Source: Harmonia axyridis
Taxonomy: Eukaryota; Arthropoda; Insecta; Coleoptera; Coccinellidae
Length of the DNA stretch: 64,000 nt
Assembly (NCBI RefSeq): GCF_914767665.1
Contig: NC_059507.1
Span: 4,960,001 to 5,024,000 of the forward strand
Direction of reading: 5' to 3'
A model generated the notes under the pieces. The model did not search any database, had not been told where the DNA came from, and saw nothing but the letters and a program-made list of their open reading frames with translations. Made by a program: the position numbers and the translations under genes. Of the stretch, positions 1-12,629 are shown in pieces; position 1 is the stretch's first letter, and each line of letters begins with the position of its first letter.

Positions 1-117
1 TATTTAAAATGTAATTCCACAAGATTATCTTGCGGATGAATAAAATTCATGTCAATCGAATAATACATCGTTGTTTTATTGCAATTTAAAGTTCTATAGC
101 TCTAATAAAACACCCTT
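1..117 (+). mobile_element. DD41D mariner-like element, copy A (3' end only)
   Basis: This is the 3' tail of an element cut by the window edge. It carries the last codons of the transposase (an ATTTAAAATGTAA ending, the conserved C-terminal IFKM and stop), the 3' untranslated region and the 3' terminal inverted repeat ending in CACCCTT. A TA at 118-119 follows, as expected for a TA target-site duplication of the IS630-Tc1-mariner superfamily. The same tail occurs at 6760-6871, 33440-33552 and 58550-58657. Confidence 0.85.
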
Positions 118-779
118 TATTAGCTTCATTCATAGTGTAATGTTAGGATCCAGCGAGCACATTTTTTACATTCCAGAGAACAATAAAATAAGAAAGAAAC
201 CAAATAATATTTCCTCCATCCTTTCTACTTCTGAAAGTTTAATAACAAGATGATATTTATTGATTCCGTAATTACTATCAAATTCAATAATCAATAAGTA
301 TAATAAGCAATAAATTCAACTGTTAGTGAGTGTTAATAGACACATCTTCTCATATGAATTACAAATTTAATCATAAAATTCAGCTATTAAATCAAATTCA
401 GTCAGGTTATTTTCAAGATTATGAATAATATTATGTAAAATAAAACGAGATACAAACCTGACGCAACACCAGATTCATTTTTAATTCTAAACAATAACAA
501 GAAAACCAATATTTTGAAACAAGCTTTTTCAGGAGGATATGTTTTCCTAACAGTTCTTAAATGCGTAATAAAAATACATTAGGAGTACATTAGAAGTAAC
601 ACACAGCGAAACTTGTTTTCTGTATTCATGCTGTATAAAACATGGAATTTAAAAACTAGAAAACTGATATTGATAATATAAATGAGTTGAGGAGTTCACG
701 ATATTGGAATAAGAAGGTTGCAAAGGGAATGCAAAATCGCTGCTATCAACAAGAATAAAATCCAATGGATCTAAAACTC
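118..779. other. AT-rich stretch, nothing recognised
   Basis: No coding similarity, inverted repeat or family shared with the rest of the window was seen. The short open frames here look like chance. Confidence 0.5.
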
Positions 780-1605
780 ACTATCGTTATGTCTCTGTCT
801 AAGTGTCTTTCAGGCAGAGGTACTTACAATAGAAAAATGTGTGAAGATTAATCTAGAAAGAAACTATCATAAATGTGATATCAGGCTGCAATCAAAGCAT
901 TGAGCTCACATATCATCGATTCTAAGTTGGTATTGGAGTGTCGAAGAAAAGTTAACGAAATAGCCAAGAATGAAAAGACCATTTTAGTCTGGGTTTCCAG
1001 TCACTCGGGAATTGAAAGAAATGGAGAGGCTAACACACTTGCCAGAAAAGGAGCACAAACTTCTTTTATGGGTTCAGAACCATTCTGTGGTATAGACAAA
1101 TGTACCTACAAGAAAGAGTTTCAGGAGAAGGAAATAACCAAAAGAAAATCTGGCAGAATCTTCCTGGGTCGATTAATTCCAAAAAGTTTCTTCGAAACTT
1201 CGACACTGCGAGATATAAGAGGTAACTGGATTTAAGCAAGAATATGCTACACCTCCTTACTGGATTCCTTACAGGGCATTGTCCTTTCAGGAAGCACCTA
1301 TTGGGAATGGGTCTAGCAGAAAACGAGAAGTGCAGATTCTGAGGAGAGGAGGAAGAATCTCTGGATCACTTGGTGACGGTATGTCTCTCCATCACTAGCC
1401 AACGCAAAATATGCTTTGGACAAGAAACTTGTAGAAGTGAGGAAGTAGATTCCTTGAGGCCCTCCCAGATACTGGAGTTCATTAGAACTATGGAACTGGA
1501 AGGCGAGCTGTAGATCACGTTATGGAGAGAATAGCTCTGATGGGGGGCAAAATAGACCATTAGGCCACAGTGCAACGGAACCTCTTAAATTAAATCTGGC
1601 ACCCT
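780..1605 (+). mobile_element. non-LTR retrotransposon (LINE) 3' fragment: RNase H and zinc knuckle
   Basis: This is a decayed 3' end of a jockey/R1-type LINE. The frame at 900-1235 shows an RNase H-like end (LVWVSSHSGIERNGEANTLA, compare the usual VPGHxGIxGNExAD). A broken frame at about 1290-1420 carries a zinc knuckle reading CRFCGEEEE...DHLVTVC. The 3' untranslated end, up to TAAATTAAATCT near 1605, matches in reverse the start of the LINE at 17815. Part of the 5' side (802-850) matches 38330-38395. Frameshifts and the missing reverse transcriptase make it a dead 5'-truncated copy. The clade is inferred. Confidence 0.75.
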
Positions 1606-2510
1606 TTCTCGGTCATTGTGAGGTGATGCTTAGGATATATGTAGTGTGGATCTCTTCTCTCATAACTTGCATTGAAAAAAGTGAAACTTTGTTATATGTA
1701 TATCTTTGTTTTCTGATACCCTGTATGTACAGGGTGTATATTCGTTAGGAAGTAATCGAGTTTACGGCAGGACATTCTGTAATTTGACCACGGATTGGTC
1801 ATAAACGAGTTGAACCTAATCGTTCGAGACCATTCCCGGCTCGAAATCAGATCAGATAGAACGATTTCGTTCGGTGAACGAGCGCTCAATAATACAAACA
1901 GTTGACTGTTAGCTCGACCAAGAATGGCCACTTCACTGTTCGGCCGGAACATCAACCGCAACTTGGTATAAATCATAATCTCTAATCATTGCCGTATCTT
2001 CTTTCCTTGCCTTCTCTGTGGGGATCAATTGATAGAAAATTTGTTATCGAAGCGATAAATCTACCAATTTACAGTTGTCCGATGTTATAGATGGTTTTAT
2101 GGAGATGAAGGCCAAGAATGCGAGGCTTCGAAATGAACAGAGATAGTCTCTTCGGAGATATTGTAAGGATGGAGAGCTGTAGAACAGACGTAACGTCCGA
2201 TGTGGATTGCTTCAAAGGAGGTCGATTGAGACATTTATGTGTTTGTTATACCTTCAGACAAACAATTTCTGAGGGTTATTTAACGGATTCGATACTTGCT
2301 GGAATATCATCATCAAATTAAATAAAACTAGCTTGATTTCCACAAATTTTAATATTTACAACAATTGTTTCGCCGACACGGTCTTCTTCAGTAAGTACAT
2401 TCAACATTTTAAATAAGCAAATCAGAGATTATGAGCAACTCATTTAGGTGACGATATTTGAAAGTAGACAGAAAATTCATGAAAATTGAAAAAGGCAAGA
2501 CAACAAGGAG
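1606..2510. other. unrecognised block, possible solo LTR or regulatory DNA
   Basis: A short palindrome at about 1719-1737 joins CCCTGTA to TACAGGG, the terminus seen on several inverted-repeat elements in this window. The following 1740-2330 is less AT-rich and has a TATA-like GGTATAAATC near 1967. An LTR-like U3/R layout is possible, but no partner LTR or coding region was found. No function is assigned. Confidence 0.25.
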
Positions 2511-3365
2511 TAGGGATTCGCGGCTTGGCTAGATTTTCAAGCTACTTGGCTTGAGCTTGACTTGATTACACATCAAGTAGTATTTTTTCAATCTCAAGTC
2601 AAGTATTCATTTATCAAGTACTTGAATCATATCAAGCTACTTGATTTTTAGCAATTTTATAATGTAGTGTCACATCAATGAAAAAATGATGAAATGAGAA
2701 GGAACCTTGCAAAAAACACTTTTATTTATTCAACTTATTGTATGAAATAACCGAAAATATCAACTTTTTTGAAATAGAAACATAAATTGAATCACTATAA
2801 ATCATAACAAAATAAAAAATAATAAAAAAATTAATATTGAGAAATCTCCAGGCTTTGTTTGATTTCATAACTTTCCATCCAGGATCTAAGACACATAAGG
2901 CATCTTATAGATTTGTCGTCTAACCTATTGCGGGTTTTTGTAAGTGTAAGAGCAGCTCTGGAAAATTGTCTTTCAACAGGAGCTGAAGATGCTGGCGTTG
3001 ATAAAAAAATCCTTGGCCATTTTGGCCAAGTGTAGAAAGATATTTCTGAAACTACCAAAATCTACCAATAGATTTCATAGAAATGTGAGAAAACTACTAA
3101 TAAAGTCACACTGGCGAATGCTTCAGTCTCTCGGCGCTCGAGGAATCCCCTTATTTAGTCTAAACGCGCACGAGATTGCAGAGATATATGCCGTGCGACG
3201 CGTGCATATCAAGCTCAAGTAATATCAAGTAGCTGGATATCAAGTCAAGCAATAAATATCTAAAATCAAGTTAAGTCAAGCTCAAGTATGTAATTTTTCC
3301 CGAGCTTGATTTTCAGGTCAAATAGTTGGTTTAAATGTCAAGCTACTTGGCTTGATGAATTCCTA
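2511..3365 (-). mobile_element. hAT-derived non-autonomous element, copy 1
   Basis: The ends are imperfect inverted repeats, TAGGGATTC at the left and GAATTCCTA at the right. About 150 bp inside each end is packed with CAAG/CTTG-type short repeats. On the minus strand (2831-3000) a frame encodes TPASSAPVERQFSRAALTLT...RNRLDDKSIRCLMCLRSWM. This is the hAT C-terminal dimerisation region. The BED finger and catalytic core are absent, so this is a deletion derivative. No clear 8-bp target duplication flanks it. Sister copies are at 8570, 21872 and 43342. Confidence 0.75.
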
Positions 3366-4963
3366 GTGTTGGACCACCCGGTGTATAAGTCAATTTTCAC
3401 AGATAGGCTATATTTAATGATATGCGAATTAGGAGAAACGGGGTAAGATTTTTGCAAAATACCTTGAAATATTGTGTGAAGAAATTAAGGAAATAATTTT
3501 TTTTGACAATACCAAGATTATATGGAAAATGTCGACATGAGTCTGTCTTCCAAATGATATGTCGAGTATTGTTCGAGTCTCTCCTTGGAATCGCTAATTC
3601 GATTCCATGATGCTTCAGAGGATATCTTGTTTATAAATTTAACATAACAAGGTCGGAATTCGAAATATCTTTATGCGTTCTCCAGAGAAATGTGAGGACG
3701 TTTTTTAAGCATATAGTTGGTTATATTCTAGGTCGTTAAAGTGTTTTCATCACATCATTCATTTTATAAGGTGATCATGAAGTGAGGTGACGAATTGAGT
3801 TGAATCTAATGAATAATGAATTTTACCAGAATTTCATTTATCTAAAAGTTTACGTCAGTTCTTTCCTGGTGGAAAGAAGTAGAATCTAATGAATAATGAA
3901 TTTCTCCAGGATTTCATTCAACTAGAAGTTAACGTTAGTGGTTTCGTAAGAATATCGTGATACGTATAAGAAAAATCATATAATAAACATCAAAATAAAA
4001 TCAGATGAGGAAGACGGCGATTGTAGACAAATTTGAAGTTTGAATTTCATCTATATTTCTGCCTTGTATTATTATTTGAATTTCCCAAGCTCTTAAAAAA
4101 CACCCATTTTTTCTACCTTGGATAGTGAGGATAACTTGATCTGTATCTATCAAATTTTGTAATACTTCTTACGCCTTTTCAGTGTTCGATTACCATATCC
4201 CTGAATACATCAATAATATCAGCTGGGAATTCTTCAAAACTTTCGTTGCCTAATACCAGATTTCTAACAGAAGAATTCAAATTAAAACTTTGTTCTAACA
4301 AACAGACACTTCCGTCTATTCTTCAAAAGCGTTCAAGCATTCGTTAGTCAATGTCACTATTGATACACTATTTATTCATTCCTCATTCGGTTTCTTGTTA
4401 CCCGTGTCACTTCCTAGATATATACAACCTCATTCGAGATACATTTATGAATAATTCCGCTCAATTATTTGATTCCTTGCAGCTATGCCTCCCTGCGATG
4501 TTTTCATTATAACGACTGTTCCTTGAAGTTGCCCGTTTCCTGGTTAAACAGCCATCAAAAACATTCCGCTCTCCGAGCTTCTCTCGTCTGGCCCAACCTT
4601 AAACGAAGTGGCAATGAACTATGCTAATTTACGCGCTCGAAACAATAAAACAAGTTCTATTCGCCGTTTTTCTCGCTATGTACTCATTTCGAGTAATTAA
4701 AGCTCTCACAGTTCGCAAATGACAGTTTAAACCGACTGTTAGTAGTCCTGATATATAAAATAAGTTAAAAATGAGGGAAATACTAACGTGAAGTTAGGAG
4801 CTTTTGAGTGCTCGTCAATTCATGCGCCAGATGCACCCTCGAAGACCAAAAACTGTAATATACCTGATGTTAGTGGAAGAATGTACGACAAACTTCAGTT
4901 TTTCTTGAAAACTTCCTATTTATGACCGCCAATTTTTTGAAAGAAAAAAAATGGTAGTACCTC
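3366..4963. other. unique DNA with a less AT-rich block at 4380-4740
   Basis: No coding sequence was recognised. It contains the tandem duplication at 3802-3960 and a CG-richer, apparently single-copy block at about 4380-4740 that ends where AT-rich DNA resumes. The block could be conserved non-coding DNA, which is inference only. Confidence 0.35.
3802..3960. repeat. diverged tandem duplication, period 80 bp
   Basis: GAATCTAATGAATAATGAAT begins at 3802 and again at 3882. Both copies continue with a related stretch (CAGAATTTCATT against CAGGATTTCATT, then AGTTTACGT against AGTTAACGT). It is an old local duplication with no coding content. Confidence 0.7.
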
Positions 4964-5549
4964 AGAGTAATAAACATAGATAGAGGGAGCATATTTCATT
5001 TTCAGTGAGCAAATTTTGTCCCTAACATGAACTATCAAATTTGACAGGAAGCGCGCTGAAATGATAACATATCAGTGATACGATATTTCACTCAATTCGC
5101 GAGTTTCTCCACAAAGAACGCACTTGTTATGTCCCATAGTGAATCAACGTGTCATATTAACTCAAAATATATTTAAATAAATACCTAAATATATCAGAAA
5201 TTCAGAAAACAAACTTCAAGCGCGCCAAACGACATGAAACAACCGATGACACTAGGAGAGCAAAAGTTGCAAAACCTTGGATTTCAGCAGGTAGATACAG
5301 AAAATAATAAATATTCTGCTTATTATAAATTCGACAATTAGGAAAAATATCGGATTCCACATATTTAAATTTGCATATTTAATCGGGAATCACTCAAATA
5401 AATATATTTCATTCAATATAATATACATTCATAACGAAATAGTAAAATTGTGGATTTGAAAATATATCACAATCCGACAACGTAATCTAACCATGTTGGG
5501 GACATGTAAAAATTGCGTATGCTCCCTCTATCAATGCTTATCACTCTAT
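4964..5549. mobile_element. MITE, family with CAGAGTAATAAACATAGATA ends, copy 1
   Basis: This non-coding element of about 586 bp has terminal inverted repeats of about 30 bp: CAGAGTAATAAACATAGATA at the left, and at the right the reverse complement of CATAGAGTGATAAGCATTGA. A closely similar copy is at 41984-42545. The flanks share an imperfect direct repeat (TGGTAGTA left, TGGTATTT right), which suggests an 8-9 bp target duplication. The superfamily is unknown; hAT or MULE would fit that duplication length. Confidence 0.75.
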
Positions 5550-5941
5550 GGTATTTTGTAAGAAATAAGAGACAGAAGTATTTAAAATATAAGAAAAACC
5601 GTGTATATTTGGAAAGAAGAAAGTACAATCTATCTGAATATTTTCTCTCACCTATATATTTAATTCTAGACCACATACATTATATGAGAAATACTTATTC
5701 AGAATGGCAATATCAAAAGTGCAAAATAACTATTGCCTTTGCCGAGAATTTCCGAAGGTTTGTCTATGGGACAATGCTTCTAAAGTTCGAATGGTTGACC
5801 TTGAGTACGACTCGGAGTTCCTAAGTAGTAAGTACTGCCGTAAGTCCTCTAGGTCTCAGCCAGTTCTCTTTAGAGATATACCGACTATCTGAATTACTTA
5901 CTTCAAATGCGAATTCAGATATGATGAACTTTTGAATACTA
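5550..5941. other. nothing recognised
   Basis: Short overlapping open frames on the plus strand (5513-5892) match no family I recognise and have no partner elsewhere in the window. Confidence 0.4.
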
Positions 5942-6871
5942 ACGGGTGTTTTTTTTCGAGGTATATAACTTTAAGTTGGCATTACTGTTCAAGATGGCGA
6001 CCGATTTAACAGCTGTCAAGTAATTAATTCTCATTTTGGTTTGGCAATTCATCATGAATAGACTCACGCCTGAACAACGCTTGCAAATAGTGCAATTTTA
6101 TTTCGAAAATATCGGTTCTATGCGAAATACGTATCACGCACTAGGTCCATTAGCCATGAAGCGCACTTCTGGTTGAATGGCTACGTCAACAAACAAAACT
6201 GCCGCATTTGGAGTGAAGCTAATCCTCAAGTGTATGTCGAACCACTGTTACATCCAGAAAAACTGACTGTTTGGTGCGCTTTATGGGCTGGTGGAATCAT
6301 TGGTCCGTACTTCTTCAAAAACGATGATGGCCAGAACGTTACAGTCAATGGTGATCGGTATAGAGCCATGATTACTAACTTTTTCATTCCTGAATTGAAC
6401 AACCATGATGTCCAGGAGCTGTGGTTCCAACAAGACGGCGTAACATGTCACACAGCTCGTGCCACAATCGATTTATTGAAAGACACGTTTGGTGACCGCC
6501 TAATTTCACGTTTTGGACCTGTGAATTGGCCTCCAAGATCTTGTGATTCAACACCGCTAGACTACTTTCTGTGGGGCTATGTAAAGTCATTGGTCTATGC
6601 GGATAAGCCACAAACCCTTGACCATTTGGAAGACAACATTCGCCGTGTTATTGCCGATATACGGCCACAAATGTTGGAAAAAGTCATCGAAAATTGGACG
6701 TTCAGATTGGACTACATCCGAGCCAGCCGTGGCGGTCATATGCCAGAAATCATATTTAAAATGTAATGCCACAATATTATCTTCCGGATAAATAAAATTC
6801 ATGTCAATCGAATAATCCATCGTTGTTTTATTGCAATTTAAAATTGTATAGCTCTAAAAAAAAACACCTTT
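5942..6871 (+). mobile_element. DD41D mariner-like element, copy B (junction class 2)
   Basis: TA precedes 5942 and follows 6871. The terminal repeats are ACGGGTGTTTTTTT and its partner at the 3' end. The N-terminal codons (MNRLTPEQRLQIVQFYFEN, from about 6055) are followed by an internal deletion at about 6150-6162. The catalytic region then runs open at 6173-6766, with aspartate 2 in FQQDGVTCH and aspartate 3 in STPLDYF, 41 residues apart. That spacing matches the DD41D (rosa/Visitor-like) group rather than DD34D. The first catalytic aspartate motif is damaged (AGCCATGAAGC for AGCGATGAAGC). It cannot encode an active enzyme. Confidence 0.9.
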
Positions 6872-7401
6872 TATAACTTGCTTATCATTTATTATTTCAA
6901 TTGAAACAAGATCGTAGGTAGTCTCGAGCTAACTTTCGTACCCAACAATTCAAATGCAGCTATCTTCAAACTTCCTTGTTGAATTGAATCACCATTTCCA
7001 TGAATGAAATTCCATTAATGTATAACGAGGTTTTGTTATTTATCGGAACGAAACCTGATACCATATTGCCAACTTATCACTCGACTCACCCGTGACTATG
7101 TTCGTTTCAACGCATATCCCGTCAAATCGACAAGTTTCGTAATATTTCTGACGTTCTGGATTGCAGTATCATTGATATTGAAGTTGCAAGTTTGCATTGT
7201 TAACTTTTATGTTTTTAGTTGTAGTTACCCGAAAAGAAATGTGGTATAATGAACTAGTTTTCATTTTTTTGTTAAGGATTAATTCTAAAAATTTAAGTAA
7301 AATGAAACAAAAATGTGGAAGAATCATTGAAATATCTCTAGAAATGAAAAAATTATGGGACCTTGAAGTTGCGCTTGGAAGAATAATTTCATAGTACGTG
7401 T
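6872..7401. other. AT-rich stretch, nothing recognised
   Basis: No coding similarity or repeat family was seen. Confidence 0.4.
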
Positions 7402-7977
7402 AAGTGCCGTGACGTCACATACTAGACGACTGGTATTCGCAGAGTGCTTACGAATTAATTGGTGCACAATCACTTGTGCCGTTCGTGTCGTGTTTTGTTC
7501 GTTACACGATGGCTGAAATAACTTACTATATACATACATATAAATTACTTTTTTCTCTTTTTACTTTTTACTCCACACATAAATATGTTTTGCCATTGAT
7601 AGACTTCAACAACCAGTACTCAACTACAAACTCTTTATGAAACGTTTTTTAAATAAATCATCGTTATAAGTTGAACCATGATGAAACAAACTCAAAAGTA
7701 GATACTTACTTGAAAAGTTTAACTCCTTTTATTTCAGCACTGACACAAGATGAATTTGAAGAAAAAAACTCCATCACTGCGAATACCTATATATCTATTT
7801 TAGGCAAATTGTCACTTTGTCCTTTCACGAAGCCTTCTTCCATTATGGTGACATAAAAACAAAACTCGAGTTAAAACTACACTGTACAACTACAAACGGC
7901 GCGAGAACCTTGGCGCGGCTAAGTATTTAAACGTAATTTATGGTGTAGCGATCACAGGCAAGTGCCGTGACGTCACA
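7402..7977. repeat. 18-bp direct repeats with CRE-like palindrome, 558 bp apart
   Basis: AAGTGCCGTGACGTCACA occurs identically at 7402-7419 and 7960-7977 in the same orientation. Each contains the perfect CRE octamer TGACGTCA. The DNA between is AT-rich and non-coding, becoming GC-richer near the second copy (GGCGCGAGAACCTTGGCGCG). It may be the two ends of an unclassified element or a duplicated regulatory segment. Confidence 0.5.
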
Positions 7978-8329
7978 GACCAAAGACGTTCCGCGCTAAA
8001 ATACGTAAATTTAAATAATCTATTTCTCAATCATTTATAGATGGATTTTCAAAATTTTTTCACTGATTTATCAGTTTTGCTCTGTATTTTAATTCTATCG
8101 TGTCAAATATAGTATTATCAACATCACTAAACTAGTCCATTCATAATTATTTCTGGTTGAAATGATTTTGAGCACTTGTTTTCCGAACAGAACACTTTAT
8201 AATTTCGACGTGATGTCTGTATCTTTGGAATTTTTAGCCGGTAATAACGTGAGAAATGCGTGTATGTTAACAGGGAGGACATAAAATGTCACACTCATTT
8301 TTCTATATCGAAATGTAACTTCTAATTGG

Positions 8330-8570
8330 AAAACGCTTTCCTGAAGTTTTTGGTTCCCTGTAGTTTTTTGTCGTATCTGCTACCAATTCAAAAATAAGCT
8401 CAAACAATTCCTTCAAAATCCTCAGAAGAATTCAATTTATCGAAAAAATTCAGTTAGAAGGATGTGATGGATAAATTAATTATTACTTTTGGTGCTTTTT
8501 TCCCCGATCTGTAGCAATGACACATACAGTTTCGAAAAAACTTGTATAATCATCACAAAAAAGTAGGACT
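8330..8570. repeat. fragment of a dispersed repeat shared with 20636-20990
   Basis: The segment from CTGTAGTTTTTTGTCGTA to CACAAAAAAGTAGGACTA matches 20633-20843 in order, with moderate divergence. The hAT derivative at 8570 begins where the match stops, so that element probably inserted into this repeat. Confidence 0.6.
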
Positions 8571-9431
8571 AGGGAGAAGAGCTTGACTTGATTTCAAGTC
8601 AAGTAGTAGTTTTTCAATCTCAAGTCAAGTAAAGTATTCATTGATCAGGTACTTGAATCATATCAAGCCACTCGATTTTTATCAGTTTTATTGTGTAGTG
8701 TCACATCAATAAAAAATGATGATATCAGAAGGAATCTTGCGAGAACTACACATATATGTATTAAAGTTATTGTATAAAAAAACCGAAAATATCAACTTTT
8801 TTGAAAAAGAAACATAAATTAAATCACTAAAAATCATATCAAAATAATAAAAAATTAAGTTTCTTGAGATTGAGAAACCTCTAGGCTTTTTTTGATTTCA
8901 TAATTTTCCATCCAGGATCTGAGACATATGACGCAACTTATAGATTTGTTGCCTAACCTATTGCGAGATTTTGTAACTGTACGAGCAGCTTTGGAAAATT
9001 GTCTTTCAACAGGAGCTGAAGATGTTGACGTTGTTAGAAATCCTCGGCCATTTAGGCCAAGTTGTTATTTGTTGAATAAAGGTTATTATTATTAAGTGTG
9101 AAAAGATATTTCTGAAACTACAGAAATCTACCAATAGATTTCATAGAAATGTGGGAAAACTACTAATAGAGACACATTAGCGAATGCTTCAGTCCCTCGG
9201 CGCTCGAGGAATCCCCTTATTTAGTCTAAGCGCGCACAGGATTGCAGAAATATATGCCGTGCGATAGGTGCATATCAAGCTCAAATAATATCAAGTAGCT
9301 TGATATCAAGTCAAGCAATAAATATCCAAAATCAAGTCAAGTCAAGATTAAGTATGTAATTTTTCATGAGCTTGATTTTCAAGTTAAGTAGTTGGCTAAA
9401 ATGTCAAGCTACTTGTCTTGATGAATCCCTA
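8570..9431 (-). mobile_element. hAT-derived non-autonomous element, copy 2
   Basis: This has the same layout as the copy at 2511: CAAG/CTTG-rich ends and a decayed minus-strand segment (about 8870-9040) matching the hAT dimerisation region. The right end is GAATCCCTA; the left end has lost part of the terminal repeat. It carries an extra segment of about 36 bp near 9061-9098 (ending GAATAAAGGTTATTATTATT) that the sister copies lack. This resembles a tiny retroelement 3' tail. Confidence 0.7.
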
Positions 9432-10662
9432 TCCTCAATATATTCTCATTTTTTCTTTATCATATCAACGAATTCTAGAATCTCTACTAGTTGAAGTATT
9501 CCGACTGGTTGTGTTATGAAAGGAAAACAACAGCGGCTAGCCGACATGACGAAGTATGCCGCCAAGCATTGAAAAAACATTGCTTGCAGCCCGAGTAACG
9601 TTTATGAGATGACCACGAAGCTTTGAGAACTTCTCCTGTACGGAGTATGGACTATGAGTGAAATTCCTGATGTTCCTGCATTTTCCACAGACGTGGCAAC
9701 GACGCAATTTTTTAATTCTTTCTTCATTAGTTAATCCAAAACTGATTGAAAAATTCTTCAATATTCAGTTCATACCAATAATTCCTACATAAAACATAAC
9801 CCGTACGGTTCTTCCCAAATCTATTGAAATTTAATTTTTTTTTGGGATCAACACGAACATATCACCCACCTAACTCATCATACTCGTTGACAAAATGCAA
9901 CACAATACCGAAAAGTTTCCATAACACCGACATATCGAGGCTATCGTCCCGTTAAAACCCACGCCGAAGCGAAAATCCGAGAATTATAAATTGCTTACTT
10001 TTACGTATCAAATCGAGCTTGTATTTGCATATCTCGGACTACCCGTTGCCAGGTCCCAAAACCCATAAACAACATGGCCGGAACGTGCCGCAATAAAACA
10101 AAACACCCCGGCGAACTTATGGCATCGCGTTGCAATATACTGCAACGAGAAAACTTCTTCCTAACTGTTGCTGCTGCTCGAAAACGGTTGCAGCTTCACT
10201 TATTAATCTCGTCGGTTGGAGGTGCTGTTGTTTCTCCAACGAACGAATGGTTAATTTGAGGTTATGTCGGTTTGGAAGGAAATGTAATCTGTTTCCTGAC
10301 AGTTTCGTGTATCCTAAAGAACGAGTGTTTCTTTTCTGTGCTTTTTTAGCTGTATGAGTTTAGATGGTTGTTTTCTATGGTTTCACAATTGAGGATGTTA
10401 AATTGTGTTGACATTTCTGTTCAGTAAGGGTTGACAAATACAACGCTCCCAAATTGTGGAAATTCACTTTGAAAAACATAAATCTGTTCGAGAAGATCAT
10501 ACAGCACTTTGTCCTTTTTACGGTCAACATAATCGGCCTTGTGTGCAAGCAATTTGTGCAGTTATTGATCCTTTTCGCACTAATTCAATATTGTCGATTC
10601 AAAACCACCAACAATACAAAGAAATATGAGTACCAAAGAGAATATTGCTGCTGTAGCGAGGA
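9432..10662. other. unique DNA with a less AT-rich block at 9900-10330
   Basis: No gene was recognised. The 9900-10330 block is CG-richer than its surroundings, appears single copy and has chance open frames. It is a candidate conserved non-coding block, by inference only. The Tc1 element probably begins somewhere in 10420-10660; no convincing terminal repeat was found there. Confidence 0.35.
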
Positions 10663-11646
10663 GTGTTAAAGAAGACGGCCAAATGTTGGGAGGTGGGGTT
10701 GTCATTTCGAGAAATCGCTAACCGTACGAACAGAAATCCAACTACTGTTATGATATGTTGTCAAGCGTGGTTTGATAATGCCCAAAATCGAAGAAGAGTA
10801 GACACCGGACGTCGAAGGTGCACAAATGGAGTTGAAGATCGACGTCTAAGACTTATGGCCATTAGAGACCGATTTGCGACAACTCGATCTTTGGTTAATG
10901 AGTGGTTAGGAGAACAAGGCCATCCTGTAACTGTCCCAATGGTTTATCGCCGGATAAGGTCTTCTAGACTGCAGCATTATCGACCCCATATTTTGTTACA
11001 TCTGACGGTTGAGCATCGCAGGCAACGATTACAGTGGTGAAGAGAACGTCAACATTGGAATGTAGAATGGCTTCAGGTCGTCTTTTCTGATGAATCACGA
11101 TTCTCCTTGGGTGCACATGATGACCGAAGAAGGGTTAGACGACGTCGGGGAGAAAGACGTGAACAGCAGTTTGATGTTGAGCGTTATGTACACCGCACAG
11201 TAGGAGTTATGGTATGGGGTGCTATTGCACATGTAAGTAAGTCACTTTTAGTCTTTATTCGAGGTAACATGACAGCGCTGCGTTACCTTCAAGAAAAAGT
11301 GGAGCCATATGTTCTCTCTTACCTTAACCGGCTTGAGAATCCAATATTTCAACAAGATAATGCCCGACCTTATGTTGCCAGAGTTAGTAACGAAGCGACC
11401 CATGTGAATCTTTTACCATGGCCGCCTAGATCCCCCGATCTTTCGCCCATAGAACATGTTTGGGACATCATGGGTAGAAGGTTTGGAAATTTACCTCAGC
11501 CCCCACGGACTTTGGTGGCTCTGAGACATGAAGTACAGGTAGCTTGGGATAGTATCCATCAAGAAGAAATAGACCATCTTATTGCATAAATGCTGAGACG
11601 TGTTGGGGAGTGTATAGATAATCGCGGTGGACAAACACATTATTAA
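10663..11646 (+). pseudogene. Tc1-like transposase pseudogene, two premature stops
   Basis: One continuous frame of about 328 codons is broken only by TGA at 11038-11040 and TAA at 11587-11589. It ends at the usual RGGQTHY stop (11646). Order: helix-turn-helix region (LSFREIANRTNRNPTTVM), GRRR-type linker, first catalytic aspartate in VVFSDESRFSLG (about 11083-11112), second in FQQDNARPYVA, and the glutamate in SPDLSPIEHVWD. Only 31 residues separate the second and third catalytic residues, three fewer than the DD34E norm, so a 9-bp deletion may sit between them. The N-terminal 20-30 residues lie beyond an upstream TAG. The enzyme family is certain from the motifs; inactivity is inferred from the stops. 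Confidence 0.9.
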
Positions 11647-12629
11647 CAAATTCATTAAAAGAAATTGTAAATCCTTCGTTTTTTTCCAAATTCAATCATT
11701 TATTCCTTGCTATACTATCTATGTTTTACAAACAAAAAAAATTAAAATTGAAACAGCTCCTTCTTGTTGTTGAAGTGTCTTGGTCAGTTAATATATTTTA
11801 TCCGCTAGATTTATATCCAGGACTCTTATCAGTAAGTGGAGAAACAGGCCCTTACTGTAATACGGGGTTAAACGCGTGATAGGAAAACGAACATATAATC
11901 TTGAGAATCTCCGAAAACTCTTCGGCCACGTTCGAACAAATAGTCGAATTTTCCTCCTGGAAAATCCTCGAGTTTTCCCGGAATTTCCCAGCCTGCCATT
12001 ACTCAGCGTCAGGCCCTCAACACTCTGGAATTATTAAAACCGGGAACAATGTCGGGCATAATCAGAAAACTTGGCGAATAACTTCTGGAATTTCAATCGA
12101 ATTACCGTTTCACGTCATTCTCCCTAGTAAAATGACGTTGAAACTTTGGGCCATGGCGACAGAATTCCTTTTTGGATTAACGTCCACACCGGAGATGCCC
12201 ATTGTTGTCAGACTTTAGGGCCAATATGCCGCCTACTACGGGCCCGGCATTATACGTTGTTGTCGTAAATGAACTACAATTACTTGGGATTTGTCTGAAA
12301 CGTGGGCGGGGGGTTATGCGTGAAGGGTAATATCGGGGCTCTTACGGCTGAAGGAAGACGCCCGTCAAATTTGCATAGAAATGTATTCCGTCTACACCGG
12401 AACGACGACATTGTTATAAAACAGTCTGGCTCTCGTTTTGCCTCATTTCTCGGCACTGGAAATGAACGTTCTGTTCTCGGAGAGACCGCTTATCATATTG
12501 CGGAGTAATCGGTTAAAATATCACAAGAGCATAGACAATATTCGAATATACACCGATTCACGAGACGTTGTTCGCAAAACATCACGAGAGCGCATTACGT
12601 CTAGTAAAGAGGTTCGTATAATCGAAATA
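11647..12629. other. Tc1 3' tail, then a less AT-rich unique block
   Basis: About 11647-11800 is probably the 3' flank of the Tc1 element. About 11890-12620 is CG-richer and apparently single copy, with only chance open frames. It is a candidate conserved non-coding block of the host gene's intron, by inference. Confidence 0.35.

Noticed and set aside
1692..1976. Minus-strand open frame of 94 codons
   Set aside because: No domain, and it overlaps a block with TATA-like and palindromic signals. Probably chance.
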